In this document: positions 31,540 through 40,324 of the stretch, piece after piece
Layout of the letters: the number at the start of each line of letters is the position of its first letter
Numbering within the stretch: position 1 is the stretch's first letter
DNA from: Candidatus Kutchimonas denitrificans
Lineage (GTDB): Bacteria > Gemmatimonadota > Gemmatimonadetes > Palauibacterales > KS3-K002
DNA length: 40,932 bases
Direction of reading: 5' to 3'
Assembly (NCBI GenBank): GCA_011774835.1
Contig: JAACAK010000047.1
Location: 105,131-146,062, forward strand
Translations under genes and position numbers: made by a program
The notes under the pieces: generated by a model
Database searches by the model: none
Seen by the model: only the letters and a program-made list of their open reading frames with translations
Told to the model about the DNA's origin: nothing

Positions 31540-32066
31540 TTCCGCCTGCGGCTCAGCAGCCAGCCGCGCTCGATCGACCGGGGCTCCTCGATCACCACGA
31601 AGGCCTCGTCGTCCCAGCGGCTGACCTCCTTGCGAAGCTCCGCCACCCGACGTCGCTGCACGATCGTGCTGATGATCTCCACCGGCCCTTCCTTCCCCTG
31701 TCCCATCATTTCCGTGACCCCGAACCCCAGACCGCGCAGCGCCTCCGCGATCTCGACTCCGGCCCGGGAGATGACCCGCACCTCCGCCAGCCCCAGAGCC
31801 AGCTTCTCCTCGATCGTCATCCCCACGAACGTTCCGGCGGCGAAGCCTGCCGCGTAACTCACCACCAGTGCCGGCGAATCAAGGTTCCGGATCACGGTCC
31901 CCACGACCACGACCCAGATCAGGATCTCGACGAAACCCAACGCCGTAGCCACCAGCTTGCGGCCGCGTACCGCGCTGATCATCCGGACCGTGGCGATCGA
32001 CACGTCGCAGATGCGCAGCAGAAAGATGAGCAGCGGGCCCACTGGCCCGGCCAATATCCCTTCCAT
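31536..32066 (-). CDS. DUF2179/UPF0316 membrane protein
   Basis: A 176-residue protein with three N-terminal helices and a C-terminal cytoplasmic DUF2179-like domain (VEIAEALRGLGFGVTEMMGQGKEGPVEIIST followed in the sequence by a V/I-rich strand region). The ATG at 32066 is chosen because the family begins just before the first helix (LLIFLLRICDVSIATVRMI); an in-frame ATG at 32189 would add 41 residues. The biochemical role of the family is not known to me. It is coupled to the CDF transporter by a four-base overlap, which suggests a linked role at the membrane. Confidence 0.85.
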   Translation of the reverse strand: MEGILAGPVGPLLIFLLRICDVSIATVRMISAVRGRKLVATALGFVEILIWVVVVGTVIRNLDSPALVVSYAAGFAAGTFVGMTIEEKLALGLAEVRVISRAGVEIAEALRGLGFGVTEMMGQGKEGPVEIISTIVQRRRVAELRKEVSRWDDEAFVVIEEPRSIERGWLLSRRRK

Positions 32067-32199
32067 CGCAGAACCCCACTCCGGGGGTACTTGCGCCGCC
32101 GAGACTCGCGGCACAGCAATTAGTCCGGCCGCTCGTTTGGGCAGCCAAAACAAACGGCGCAAGAAAAAACGATCGAATCTACCGAGCAACCCCTAACGA

Positions 32200-33918
32200 A
32201 TGAAGACCTCAGACGAGCTGAGCAAGAGCCTGACCGCCATCGATGGCAAAGGTTACGGCGCCTACAAGAGCGTCAAAGGCAGCTACGACCTCGACGACTT
32301 CGTGCTGCACATCGACCACGTGCAGGGTGACCCGTTCGCCGCTCCCAGCCGCTTGCGCGCCGTTTTCGCCGCCGACGTGGCCGGGATACCGTCCGATCTG
32401 TTGGGTCCGCCCGTGCGCAAGCGCGCCGCCGCCGACTTCCTCAACCGCCGACTCGCCGGCGAGCTGGCCGCGGCCAGCCGCAACCGGGGCTCGGGCAAGA
32501 GCGGGGTCGTCCGCATCCTGCGGCCCCGGCAGTGTGTCCTGGAGCGGACCAGCCTGGCCATCGGCCACGACGGGACCGTGACGGCCCGCTTCGTCGCCGG
32601 GCTGCCGGCCCGGGGCCGCCGGGTGCTCGGTCGCCAGGCCGACGAGATGCTGACTTCGGCCATCCCCCAGGCGCTGCGGCGCGTCCTGGCGCCAGCCACC
32701 GGCGAGCTGGACGCCATGCGCCGGCACGCCGACCTGGTCCAGGACTCCGCCGCGCTCCGCGACGCGCTCGGAGAGCGGGGGCTGGTGGCCTTCGTTCCGG
32801 ACGGGGCGATCCTCCCGCGCCGCAGCGGCGTCGACGACCGGCCGTTGGCGGCCGACCGAGCGGTGGTCTTCGAGGCACCGGAGCGGCTCCGGGTCAGCCT
32901 GGAGGCGCCGAACCGGGGCACCGTTACCGGGCTGGGAATTCCGGAAGGGATCACGCTGATCGTCGGTGGCGGCTACCACGGCAAATCGACTCTGCTCCGC
33001 GCCATCGAGACCGGGATCTACGATCACATCGAGGGTGACGGCCGCGAGCTGGCCGTCACCGTCCCGGACGCGGTAAAGATCCGCGCCGAAGACGGCCGGT
33101 CGGTGGCCGGCGTGGACATCTCGAACTTCATCACCGGGCTGCCGCTGGGCGAAGACACGGCCCACTTCTCCACCGCCAACGCCAGCGGCTCCACCAGCCA
33201 GGCGGCGGCGATCGCCGAGGCGCTGGAGGTGGGCGCCACCTGTCTGCTCATCGACGAGGACACCAGCGCCACCAACTTCATGATCCGCGACGCACGCATG
33301 CAGGCGCTGATCCACGACGACGACGAGCCGATCACCCCGTTCATCGATCGCGCCCGCCAGATGCACCGCGAGCTCGGCGTCTCCACCGTCCTGGTCGTCG
33401 GCGGCGCCGGCGACTACTTCGACGTCGCCGACACCGTCATCGGGATGCGGCGATACCTGCCCGCCGACCTCACCGAGCAGGCGACCGACATCGGCCGTCG
33501 CATCGAGACCGAGCGCGTCCACGAGGGCGGCGACTGGTCCCCGCTCCGCCGCCGCGCCCCCGACCCGGCCAGCGTCGACGCGCGCAAGGGCAAGAAGCCC
33601 GTCTCCATCAAGATCCAGACGCCCACCCGGGTGCTGTTCGGCACCCAGGAGCTCGACCTCTCCGCCCTCGAACAGCTGGTGGAGGAGGCTCAGGTCCGGG
33701 CCATCGCACGGGCCCTGGTCCACGCCGCCGAACGCCACCTGGATGGCGACCGAACGGTGCGCGGCGCGCTGGAACGACTGATGGGTGAGATTCGCGAGCG
33801 AGGGCTCGGCGTCATCGACCGGCGCGAGTCCGGCGACTACGCGGCCTTCCGTATCCACGAGCTCGCCGCCGCCCTGAGCAGGCTGCGGTCTCTGCAGGTG
33901 AGGTCCATACCGGAATGA
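32200..33918 (+). CDS. predicted ATPase of the ABC class (PF09818/COG3044 family)
   Basis: A 572-residue cytoplasmic ATPase. Family features are GGGYHGKST (residues 256-264, Walker A variant), FSTANASGSTSQAAAI, the Walker B region CLLIDEDTSATNFMIRD and a following Arg/Asp-rich region, as in COG3044 proteins. There are no membrane segments. The N-terminal 240 residues are specific to the family. Its role is poorly known; the family has been linked by others to RNA or nucleotide metabolism, which I cannot test here. The ATG at 32200 lacks an obvious ribosome binding site. It is divergent from DUF2179 and stands alone. Confidence 0.9.
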   Translation: MKTSDELSKSLTAIDGKGYGAYKSVKGSYDLDDFVLHIDHVQGDPFAAPSRLRAVFAADVAGIPSDLLGPPVRKRAAADFLNRRLAGELAAASRNRGSGKSGVVRILRPRQCVLERTSLAIGHDGTVTARFVAGLPARGRRVLGRQADEMLTSAIPQALRRVLAPATGELDAMRRHADLVQDSAALRDALGERGLVAFVPDGAILPRRSGVDDRPLAADRAVVFEAPERLRVSLEAPNRGTVTGLGIPEGITLIVGGGYHGKSTLLRAIETGIYDHIEGDGRELAVTVPDAVKIRAEDGRSVAGVDISNFITGLPLGEDTAHFSTANASGSTSQAAAIAEALEVGATCLLIDEDTSATNFMIRDARMQALIHDDDEPITPFIDRARQMHRELGVSTVLVVGGAGDYFDVADTVIGMRRYLPADLTEQATDIGRRIETERVHEGGDWSPLRRRAPDPASVDARKGKKPVSIKIQTPTRVLFGTQELDLSALEQLVEEAQVRAIARALVHAAERHLDGDRTVRGALERLMGEIRERGLGVIDRRESGDYAAFRIHELAAALSRLRSLQVRSIPE

Positions 33919-33955
33919 CTTCGAAGTCTACGGCGGAGAGCTGACCGCGACGTCG

Positions 33956-34234
33956 CTACCGTCGCAGCCGTACGACCGGGCGCTTCTCTTCCTCCGACTC
34001 CTCGCCCTCTCTCTTCGGGACCAGCAGCCGGCCGGTATCCCAGCCGCGGCTCGGCGGGCCGCCCCGGAAGAACAGCCGGTTGATCCACGTGGCCCGCAGC
34101 CGATCCTCGGCGTGCCACTGCCGCGCATCCTTGGGGCGCCCGGTCCACGGCATGCCGAAGCCGATCCAGAGGCCCAACACGAAGACGAAAACCGCTCCGG
34201 CGATCTTAGCAACGAGAACAAGATCCATGGTCAT
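33956..34234 (-). CDS. small membrane-anchored protein, function unknown
   Basis: A 92-residue protein with one N-terminal helix (LVLVAKIAGAVFVFVLGLWIGFG), a conserved-looking basic segment (RATWINRLFFRG) and a charged tail (EGEESEEEKRPVVRLRR). ATG starts at 34234 and 34228 are nearly equivalent. It converges with the PF09818 ATPase. I do not recognise the family; lack of Cys and His argues against a redox role. Confidence 0.6.
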   Translation of the reverse strand: MTMDLVLVAKIAGAVFVFVLGLWIGFGMPWTGRPKDARQWHAEDRLRATWINRLFFRGGPPSRGWDTGRLLVPKREGEESEEEKRPVVRLRR

Positions 34235-34259
34235 TCCGAAAAGCTATCCTTCAAAGCCA

Positions 34260-34318
34260 GTAGGGTGTAGGGTGGTGGGCGCCGCGACTCCCCACCCGCT
34301 ACTCACGACCCACTACCG
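34260..34318. repeat. 7-bp GTAGGGT-type repeat island with inverted arms at the queD stop
   Basis: Two GTAGGGT units (34260-34273) and a related GGTGGG are followed by inverted CCCACCC, CTACT and CACGACCCACTAC words reaching the queD stop codon (34313-34315). The 13-mer CACGACCCACTAC also occurs in the island at 30568-30640. Read on the minus strand it forms a long imperfect hairpin starting at the queD stop. Confidence 0.7.
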
Positions 34319-34678
34319 CTCACCATAGTAATGGCACGCCGCCGCGCATGTCTCCGCCACCGAGACCCGGTGGAGCTGGGGAAGAGCGCCCTCCAGCTTT
34401 TCCCAGAGCCAGCGGCAGAGATGCTCGCTGGTCGCGTTTTCGAGGCCGGGTACGTCGTTCAGCGTACGATGATCGAGCCGAGCGATCACCGGCTTCACCG
34501 CCGTGTCGATCGCGCCGTAATCGATCAGCCACCCGGTCTCCGGGTTCACCGGGCCGCGCACCCCGACCTCGACCCGATACGAGTGGCCGTGCAGCCGCCG
34601 GCACTTGTGGCCTTCCGGCGCTTTCGGCAGGTGGTGAGCGGCGGCGAAGTTGTACTTCCGGTTGAGCTCGACCTCCAT
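34313..34678 (-). CDS. queD: 6-carboxy-5,6,7,8-tetrahydropterin synthase QueD
   Basis: A 121-residue enzyme of the 6-pyruvoyl-tetrahydropterin synthase family that converts dihydroneopterin triphosphate to 6-carboxytetrahydropterin in queuosine/7-deazapurine synthesis. Zinc ligands are visible in AAAHH (His15/16) and LHGHSY (His30, His32). The catalytic Cys26 sits in GHKCRRLHGH, and the LDHRTLND and SEHLCRWLW segments are typical. The ATG at 34678 lies 2 bases after the queE stop; the frame stays open upstream only as antisense of queE. The pair queE-queD forms an operon. Confidence 0.94.
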   Translation of the reverse strand: MEVELNRKYNFAAAHHLPKAPEGHKCRRLHGHSYRVEVGVRGPVNPETGWLIDYGAIDTAVKPVIARLDHRTLNDVPGLENATSEHLCRWLWEKLEGALPQLHRVSVAETCAAACHYYGER

Positions 34679-34680
34679 CT

Positions 34681-35319
34681 TCAGACCCCCACCTCCTCTG
34701 GACTCCAGATACTCTTGTGGAGCTGGAGTTGCAGCCGGGCCGGCACGTTGTCGGTCAGCATCCACTCGGCCAACTGCCGGGGCTCGAGGGTCCCGTGCAC
34801 GGGCGCGAAGAGCAGCCGGCGGCCCGCGAGCCCCCGCTCCTCTATCACCTCCAACGCCCACTCGTAGTCCTCGCGACCGGCGATCACGAACTTCACCTCG
34901 TCCCGCTCGCTCAGTTTCTCCAGGTTCTCCCACAGGTTTCGATCGGCCTCTCCGGAGCCGGGGCACTTGAGGTCCATGATCTTGACGACGGCGGCGGGTA
35001 GCGCATCGATGTCCAGGCTGCCGCTGGTCTCGCACAGCACCGTGTAGCCGCGCTCCAGCAGGGCCTCCGCCAGCTCTACCACGTCCTTTTGCAGCAGCGG
35101 CTCGCCGCCGGTGATCTCCGCCAGCCGACAGCCGCGCCCCAGGCGTTCGATCTCTTCGACGATCTCGTTCACCGACATCTCGCGGCCGCCGAAGAACGCG
35201 TAATCGGTATCACACCACACGCAACGCAGATGACAGCCCGTCGCCCGCACGAAGACACACGGATAGCCCGCCCAACCCGACTCTCCTTGTATCGACAAGA
35301 AGATCTCGGTGACTTTCAT
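34681..35319 (-). CDS. queE: 7-carboxy-7-deazaguanine synthase QueE
   Basis: A 212-residue radical SAM enzyme that rearranges 6-carboxytetrahydropterin, the QueD product, to 7-carboxy-7-deazaguanine. The radical SAM motif is C29-x3-C33-x2-C36 (CHLRCVWC). FLSIQGES near the N-terminus and ITGGEPLLQ are hallmark segments. The ATG is at 35319. Together with the adjacent queD it accounts for two steps toward preQ0; queC and queF are not in the window. Confidence 0.95.
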   Translation of the reverse strand: MKVTEIFLSIQGESGWAGYPCVFVRATGCHLRCVWCDTDYAFFGGREMSVNEIVEEIERLGRGCRLAEITGGEPLLQKDVVELAEALLERGYTVLCETSGSLDIDALPAAVVKIMDLKCPGSGEADRNLWENLEKLSERDEVKFVIAGREDYEWALEVIEERGLAGRRLLFAPVHGTLEPRQLAEWMLTDNVPARLQLQLHKSIWSPEEVGV

Positions 35320-35424
35320 CTCAAGATAGTTGAAAATCGAAAATTGAATGTGATCATTGAACCTTCACCTTGGTAATTGATCATTGATGATCGACCATTC
35401 AACGATCCAATTCCCAATTTCCAT
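35320..35424. repeat. AT-rich TTGA/TCAA hairpin island between ftsH and queE
   Basis: In a GC-rich chromosome this 105-base gap is AT-rich and made of recurring words TTGAA, ATTGA, TGATCA and their complements. TTGAATG (35344-35350) pairs with CATTCAA (35396-35402) and TGATCA occurs at 35351-35356 and 35378-35383, giving a nested imperfect hairpin. It must also include the queE promoter. Confidence 0.65.
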
Positions 35425-37362
35425 CTACTGCCCCACCGATTCCTTCACCTTCCGCCCCTCCGGCGCACGACACTCCTCCACGATCTCGCGCAACTCATCC
35501 GCCTCGATGACCTCCTTCTCGAGCAGGCGCCGGGCCACCGCTTCCAGCGACTCGCGCTCCCGGGTCAGCAGCTCCCGCACCCGATCGCGCGCCTCGTCGA
35601 CGATGCGGCGGACCTCTCGGTCGATCTGCTCCAGCGTCTCCTCGCTGTGCTGGTCCTGCTCGCCGGTAATCGTCTGCCGCAAACCCAGCATGGTCTGCTG
35701 CCGGTTCTCGTAGGTGATGGGTCCCAGCGCGTCGCTCATCCCGTACTCCATCACCATGCGGCGGGCGATGTCGGTGACCCGGCTCAGATCGTTCTGCGCC
35801 CCGGTCGAGATCTCGCCGAAGATGATCTCTTCCGCCACGCGACCACCGAGCAGGACGGCCACCCGGTCGAGAAGCTCGGCCCGGGTGAGCAGGTAGCGGT
35901 CCTCGGTGGGCAGCTGCTGCGTGTAGCCCAGGGCGCCGATGCCCCGGGGGATGATCGAGATCTTGTGGACCGGGTCGGCGTGGTCGACGCAGTGCGCCAC
36001 CAACGCGTGGCCCGCCTCGTGGAAGGCGACGATCCGCTTCTCGTCTTCGTTGATCAGCCGGTTCTTTTTCTCCAGGCCGGCCACGATCCGATCGGTGGCC
36101 CGATCGATGTCCTTCAGCGTCACGTCGTCGCCGCCGCGGCGAGCCGCCAGCAACGCCGCCTCGTTCAGCAGGTTGGCCAGGTCGGCGCCCACGAAGCCAG
36201 GGGTGCGCTGCGCCACGACCTCCAGATCGACGTCCGCCGCCAGCTTGATGTCCTTGGCGTGCACCTTGAGGATCTCGTGGCGGCCGTTCTTGTCCGGCCG
36301 ATCGACCAGCACGTGACGGTCGAACCGGCCCGGCCGCAGCAGCGCCGGATCGAGGAGCTCGGGACGGTTGGTCGCCGCCATGATGATCACGCCGACCCGC
36401 GGGTCGAACCCATCCATCTCCACCAGCAGCTGGTTGAGCGTCTGCTCCCGCTCGTCGTGGCCGCCCACCGGACCGCCCAGCCCGCGGGCCTTGGCCAGCG
36501 CGTCGAGCTCGTCCACGAAGATGATGCAGGGCGCCTTCTCTTTCGCTTGAGCGAACAGGTCCCGGACCCGGGCGGCCCCCACCCCGACGAACATCTCGAC
36601 GAACTCGGAGCCCGACAGGTTGAAGAACGGCACGCCCGCCTCGCCCGCCATGGCCCGGGCCAGGAGGGTCTTGCCGGTGCCGGGCGGCCCGACCAGCAGG
36701 ATCCCTTTCGGGATCTTGGCACCCAGCCGCACGAACTTCTCCGGTTTCTTCAGGTACCCGACGACCTCCTGCAACTCCTCCTCCGATTCGTCGACCCCCG
36801 CCACGTCGTCGAACGTGACACCGGTGTCACCCTCGGCCTGCAGGCGCGCCTGCGACTTGCCGAACGTCATCACGCTCTGCGTCGGGTTCATGCGGCGAAG
36901 CATGAAGAGCCAGAAGACGATCAACAGGCCGAACGGCAGAATGAAGCCGAGCATCCACCCCCAGTTGCTCGACGTGCTGCCGTCGTACTCGATCCCCTTC
37001 TCCTCCAGCAGCTCGATCAGCTTGGGATCGTCGACCGGTGTGGCCGTCCACGCCTCCGGCGCTCCCGCGTCTCGCGCCGCCTGCGTGGGCTCCGCCACGA
37101 TGTTGCTCTCGCCTACCGTGACCTTCTGGACCTGGCCCGCCTCGATCTTCGCCTTCAACTCGCTGTAGCTGATCTTCTCGCCGCCCTCGTCGGACGCGAT
37201 GTAGTTGAGCGCCACGAGTAGCAGCAGCGCCACGACGACCCAGGCGGCGTTGATCCCCATCCGGCGCCGCATCGGATCGCCGGGAGGTCCATCCTTGGCG
37301 GGTCCTCGGGGACCGCGAGGCTTGGTGGGCCCGCTCTTCTGATCCTTTTGCCTATCGTTCAT
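35425..37362 (-). CDS. ftsH: ATP-dependent membrane zinc protease FtsH
   Basis: A 645-residue inner-membrane AAA+ protease. A basic, Pro-rich N-terminus precedes the first helix (about 38-54); a periplasmic stretch leads to the second helix (about 135-155); then the AAA domain with Walker A GPPGTGKT (225-232), Walker B IIFVDE (280-285) and the pore and SRH regions ([18 protein letters not shown]). The zinc protease motif HEAGH is at 448-452. Family length is normal. It degrades misfolded membrane proteins and short-lived regulators. No clear ribosome binding site precedes the ATG at 37362. AT-rich hairpin islands flank the gene on both sides. Confidence 0.97.
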   Translation of the reverse strand: MNDRQKDQKSGPTKPRGPRGPAKDGPPGDPMRRRMGINAAWVVVALLLLVALNYIASDEGGEKISYSELKAKIEAGQVQKVTVGESNIVAEPTQAARDAGAPEAWTATPVDDPKLIELLEEKGIEYDGSTSSNWGWMLGFILPFGLLIVFWLFMLRRMNPTQSVMTFGKSQARLQAEGDTGVTFDDVAGVDESEEELQEVVGYLKKPEKFVRLGAKIPKGILLVGPPGTGKTLLARAMAGEAGVPFFNLSGSEFVEMFVGVGAARVRDLFAQAKEKAPCIIFVDELDALAKARGLGGPVGGHDEREQTLNQLLVEMDGFDPRVGVIIMAATNRPELLDPALLRPGRFDRHVLVDRPDKNGRHEILKVHAKDIKLAADVDLEVVAQRTPGFVGADLANLLNEAALLAARRGGDDVTLKDIDRATDRIVAGLEKKNRLINEDEKRIVAFHEAGHALVAHCVDHADPVHKISIIPRGIGALGYTQQLPTEDRYLLTRAELLDRVAVLLGGRVAEEIIFGEISTGAQNDLSRVTDIARRMVMEYGMSDALGPITYENRQQTMLGLRQTITGEQDQHSEETLEQIDREVRRIVDEARDRVRELLTRERESLEAVARRLLEKEVIEADELREIVEECRAPEGRKVKESVGQ

Positions 37363-37544
37363 GTATCGTCAGTGTTTCTCTTGTTCCGCCGATTATGTGA
37401 CAATGACAACCACGCAACCCCTTCAATCTCGATACTCATCGAACAATCCTCAACGACCAACGCACATGTGCGGTTAACGATTGATCGTTGGCAAACTGCT
37501 GATGGCGTCTGGTCATTACAACGTTGAGATTGTACCATCACACG
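37363..37544. repeat. nested hairpin island between the ABC exporter and ftsH
   Basis: This 182-base gap contains the palindrome CGCACATGTGCG (37461-37472), set between CCAACG (37457-37462) and CGTTGG (37486-37491). Outside these lie ACAATCCTCAACG (from 37443) and CGTTGAGATTGT (37522-37533), which pair with one bulge. The words overlap those in the islands at 35320 and 39401. The ftsH promoter must lie here too. Confidence 0.65.
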
Positions 37545-39353
37545 TCAGCCCAACACCGAGCGCATCGCTTCGTCATCCCGGAACTGCCGGGCATACAGCC
37601 TGGCGTACAGCCCGCCCAGCGCCAGCAGCTCCCCGTGCGTCCCCACCTCCACCATACGGCCGGCGTCCAGCACCAGCACCCGGTCGGCCCGCTGCACCGT
37701 GCTGAGCCGGTGCGCGATGATGAGCGTGGTCCGTCCTTCCATCAGCTCCTCGAACGCCTGCTCCACCAGCCGCTCGCTCTCGGTGTCCAAGCTGCTGGTG
37801 GCTTCGTCCAGGATGAGGATCTCTGGGTCCTTGAGTAATACCCGGGCGATGGCGATTCGTTGCCTCTGGCCCACCGACAGCTTCACCCCGCGCTCGCCGA
37901 CCCGCGACTCGTATCCTTCGGGCGCACGCTCGATGAACTCCGCCGCGTGCGCCGCCGCCGCCACCGCCTCGATCTGCTGCCGCGTCGCCCCGTCCCGGCC
38001 GTAGCCGATGTTCTCGGCGATCGTCGTGCCGAACAGCATCGGCTCCTGCGGGACGATCCCGATCGCACCGCGCAGCTCCCGCAGCGACAGCTGCCGCAGA
38101 TCGATGCCGCCCAGGCTGAGCGCCCCCCGGGTGGGGTCCCAGAACCGGGGCACCAGCCCGGCCAGCGTCGATTTCCCGGCGCCGCTGGGGCCGACCAGCG
38201 CCACCACCTCGCCCGGCAGGATCTCGAGCTCGATCTCCCGCAGCGCCCACGGCAGCCCTTCGCCGTAGCGGAACCAGACGTCGTCGAAGCGGAGCGGCCA
38301 GCCGCCGGGCCGGGGCAACGGCCGGGGGTGCCGCGGCTCGCTCACCGTGCCCCGCTGGCCCAGCAGCTCGAACACCCGCTCCGCCGAGCCCTGCGCTTCC
38401 TGGTAGCCGCCCCAGAGCGAGGCCAGCGACGTGATCGCCGCCGCCACCATCACCGCGTAGAGCAGGAAGGAGACGAGCTGGCCGCCGGTGATGGCGCCCT
38501 CCAGCACCATGCGGCCGCCCTGCCACAGCACCGCGACGATGCCGCCGAAGGTGACGAACGTGATGGCGCCGAAGAAGACGCCCCGGGTCAGGGCTCGATT
38601 CAGCGCCGCCTTCAGCGCCGCGTCGATCCCCGCGCCGTAACGACCCCGTTCCGTCGGCTCCCGCACGAAGCTCTGCACCGTGCGGATCTGCACGATCGAC
38701 TCCTCCGCCACCGTGTTCGCCTCGGCGATCTTGTCCTGCACCTCCGTGCTCGCGCGCCGCAGCCGCCGGCCGAACACGAAGGCGAAGAAGACCACCGCCG
38801 GCGCCACCGCCAGAGTGGTGAACGTCAGCTGGCGGTGCATCACGGTCAGCAGCGTCAGGGCGCCGAACAGGTAGAGGGTCTGCCGCAGCAGCTCCGAGAT
38901 CTGGTACGACAGGACGCCCTGCAGCCGCACGACGTCCGATGTGAGCCGGCTGGTCAGCTCGCCTGTCGTCCGCTCGGTGAAGAAGTCGGGCGACAGGGTC
39001 AGCAGGTGGTCGAACAGGTCCTTCCGCAGCCCGGCGACGATCTTCTCGCCCGTGGCTCCCAGCAGGTAGACCTGACAGAAGTTGAAGAGCGCCTGCAGCG
39101 TGAACAGCCCCAGCAGGATCAGCGCGATCCGGTTGAGGAGCGATCGGTCCATCACCACGAACGCGGCGTCCATCAGGTGGCGGACCACCAGCGGGAAGGC
39201 GAGCCCGATCGAGCCGCTGAGGAGCAGGAAGAGGGTCGCCGCGGCCAGCGCCCAGCGGTGCGGCCTCAGCCGGGGCCACAGGCGCCGGAAAACGAATATC
39301 GGCACCTGGATCGGCGGCACCGCCAGCTTCTTGTTCGTCTCCCTGTCAGCCAT
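37545..39353 (-). CDS. MsbA/BmrA-type ABC exporter half-transporter
   Basis: A 602-residue fusion of a six-helix membrane domain (about 30-320) and an ATPase domain. Motifs are Walker A GPSGAGKST (388-396), Q-loop VPQEP, signature LSVGQRQR (492-499), Walker B ILILDE (512-517), D-loop SSLD and the H-loop His548. It would work as a homodimer exporting lipid or a hydrophobic compound; the substrate cannot be told from sequence. The ATG at 39353 is used. It stands alone between two hairpin islands. Confidence 0.94.
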   Translation of the reverse strand: MADRETNKKLAVPPIQVPIFVFRRLWPRLRPHRWALAAATLFLLLSGSIGLAFPLVVRHLMDAAFVVMDRSLLNRIALILLGLFTLQALFNFCQVYLLGATGEKIVAGLRKDLFDHLLTLSPDFFTERTTGELTSRLTSDVVRLQGVLSYQISELLRQTLYLFGALTLLTVMHRQLTFTTLAVAPAVVFFAFVFGRRLRRASTEVQDKIAEANTVAEESIVQIRTVQSFVREPTERGRYGAGIDAALKAALNRALTRGVFFGAITFVTFGGIVAVLWQGGRMVLEGAITGGQLVSFLLYAVMVAAAITSLASLWGGYQEAQGSAERVFELLGQRGTVSEPRHPRPLPRPGGWPLRFDDVWFRYGEGLPWALREIELEILPGEVVALVGPSGAGKSTLAGLVPRFWDPTRGALSLGGIDLRQLSLRELRGAIGIVPQEPMLFGTTIAENIGYGRDGATRQQIEAVAAAAHAAEFIERAPEGYESRVGERGVKLSVGQRQRIAIARVLLKDPEILILDEATSSLDTESERLVEQAFEELMEGRTTLIIAHRLSTVQRADRVLVLDAGRMVEVGTHGELLALGGLYARLYARQFRDDEAMRSVLG

Positions 39354-39400
39354 AGACCATCAAATGTATCCCGCTCCCCCTCCCCTGTCTTGCCCCCATT

Positions 39401-39570
39401 CGTACTCCGACTCCTACTCTTTATCGTACTCGTGATCGTCTGTTGAAAATTGATGATTGAATATGAACATTGAAACTTCACGTTGAGAATTGAGGCCTGA
39501 GGGTTGAACATTCAATAGCCAATTCTCAACTGACCTCTAGTACGATCACCAGTAGGGGTACGAGTACGAG
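39401..39570. repeat. two-layer nested hairpin island (TACTCGTGATCGT outside, GTTGAGAATTG inside)
   Basis: Outer arms TACTCGTGATCGT (39427-39439) and ACGATCACCAGTA (39542-39554) are complementary with one mismatch, and extend into GTACTC/GAGTAC words on both sides. Inner arms GTTGAGAATTG (39482-39492) and CAATTCTCAAC (39520-39530) match perfectly. A third small hairpin, TTGAACATTCAA, lies inside. The inner part is AT-rich, the outer part mixed. It occupies the gap between vapC and the ABC exporter. Confidence 0.8.
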
Positions 39571-39587
39571 CGGTTGGGCGAGGGCTA

Positions 39588-40031
39588 TTACGGGGAGGGA
39601 GGGTCGCCGAGGCCGACGATTCGGAGGCCGGGGAAACGGGCGAAGTCCCAATCGAGGGTGAGCAGCCGGCCGGCACCGTGCTCGCGGCAGACCGCCGCGA
39701 TCTGCGCGTCGAACGCCAGATTCCCCCGGGCGTCCGCCGCCCGGACCGCCTGGGCGAACAACGGGGCGTAATTCGGGCCGGGGCTCAGCAGCCGCAGCGT
39801 CGGGCTCTCCAGCAGACCGCTCAGCGCCTCCAGCGCCGCGTCCAGCGACGACGGCGGGTCGAGGACCCGGGGGTGCGTGACCACCCGGACGAACTCGCCC
39901 AGGCAGAAGACCGGGATCCCCCAGGGGACGTTCCCCTCCGCCAGGCTACGCAGCCACGCCAGCGCCCGCTCGTGCCCGCCCAACCCCGAACGATGGGCGA
40001 CGACCAGGACGTTCGTGTCCACCGCGATCAC
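39588..40031 (-). CDS. vapC: VapC-type PIN-domain ribonuclease toxin
   Basis: A 147-residue PIN domain with the acidic metal-binding set Asp5 (VDTN), Glu46 (LGEF), Asp108 (FDAQIAA) and Asp127/Asp129 (LDWDF), the family pattern for a magnesium-dependent endoribonuclease. The start is a GTG at 40031 overlapping the antitoxin stop (GTGA), which couples toxin synthesis to antitoxin. VapC toxins usually cut tRNA or rRNA; the target is unknown here. Confidence 0.9.
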   Translation of the reverse strand: MIAVDTNVLVVAHRSGLGGHERALAWLRSLAEGNVPWGIPVFCLGEFVRVVTHPRVLDPPSSLDAALEALSGLLESPTLRLLSPGPNYAPLFAQAVRAADARGNLAFDAQIAAVCREHGAGRLLTLDWDFARFPGLRIVGLGDPPSP

Positions 40032-40270
40032 TCGGGCTCCCCCTCCATCCGCTCCAGCAGCGCGTCACGGTCGGTGAGGTCGACGCCCGACTGGACGCCG
40101 CCTTCCACCGTGACCCAGCGGAGGCGATAGTCCCGCTCTTCCCGTTTCTCGCGCCACAGCAGCTCGCGGAGGGCCGTCTCGATCAGAGCCGTCAGCGTTC
40201 GACCGGTCATGGCCGCATGTTGCTTGGCATCCCGCATCAGATCGTCATCGAGATTCAGTGTGGTCCTCAT
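40028..40270 (-). CDS. vapB: VapB-type ribbon-helix-helix antitoxin
   Basis: An 80-residue protein. Residues 1-45 fit a ribbon-helix-helix DNA-binding fold (MRTTLNLDDDLMRDAKQHA, then TGRTLTALIETALRELL), and the acidic C-terminal part (ERDYRLRW to LLERMEGEPE) would wrap the toxin. It is expected to neutralise the PIN toxin encoded next to it and repress the operon. The ATG at 40270 is overlapped by a 16-bp palindrome, the likely operator, and no Shine-Dalgarno sequence precedes it. Confidence 0.9.
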   Translation of the reverse strand: MRTTLNLDDDLMRDAKQHAAMTGRTLTALIETALRELLWREKREERDYRLRWVTVEGGVQSGVDLTDRDALLERMEGEPE

Positions 40271-40306
40271 ACAGATATCTGTATCAATAAATCATATTTA
40301 TGTCAA
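40268..40306 (-). promoter_or_regulatory. vapBC promoter and overlapping operator, apparently leaderless
   Basis: On the minus strand TTGACA (40301-40306) is followed 17 bases later by TACAGA (40278-40283), a fair -35/-10 pair. The -10 hexamer ends 7 bases before the ATG, so transcription would begin at or next to the start codon. The perfect palindrome ATACAGATATCTGTAT (40269-40284) covers the -10 region and the start, ideal for autorepression by the antitoxin. Confidence 0.65.
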
Positions 40307-40324
40307 CAGAGGCTTTCACTCCTG

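Noticed and set aside
32209-33858. 549-codon minus-strand open frame opposite the PF09818 ATPase
   Set aside because: The plus-strand protein carries clear ATPase motifs; the reverse frame is Gly/Arg/Asp-rich and unstructured.
35377-37221. 614-codon plus-strand open frame opposite ftsH
   Set aside because: It is the mirror of a strongly conserved FtsH gene in a GC-rich genome. Its translation is a repetitive His/Arg/Gln/Val-rich composition with no family character.
37860-39446. 528-codon plus-strand open frame opposite the ABC exporter
   Set aside because: Antisense shadow of an exporter with all ABC motifs; no motifs of its own and an Arg/His/Gln-rich composition.
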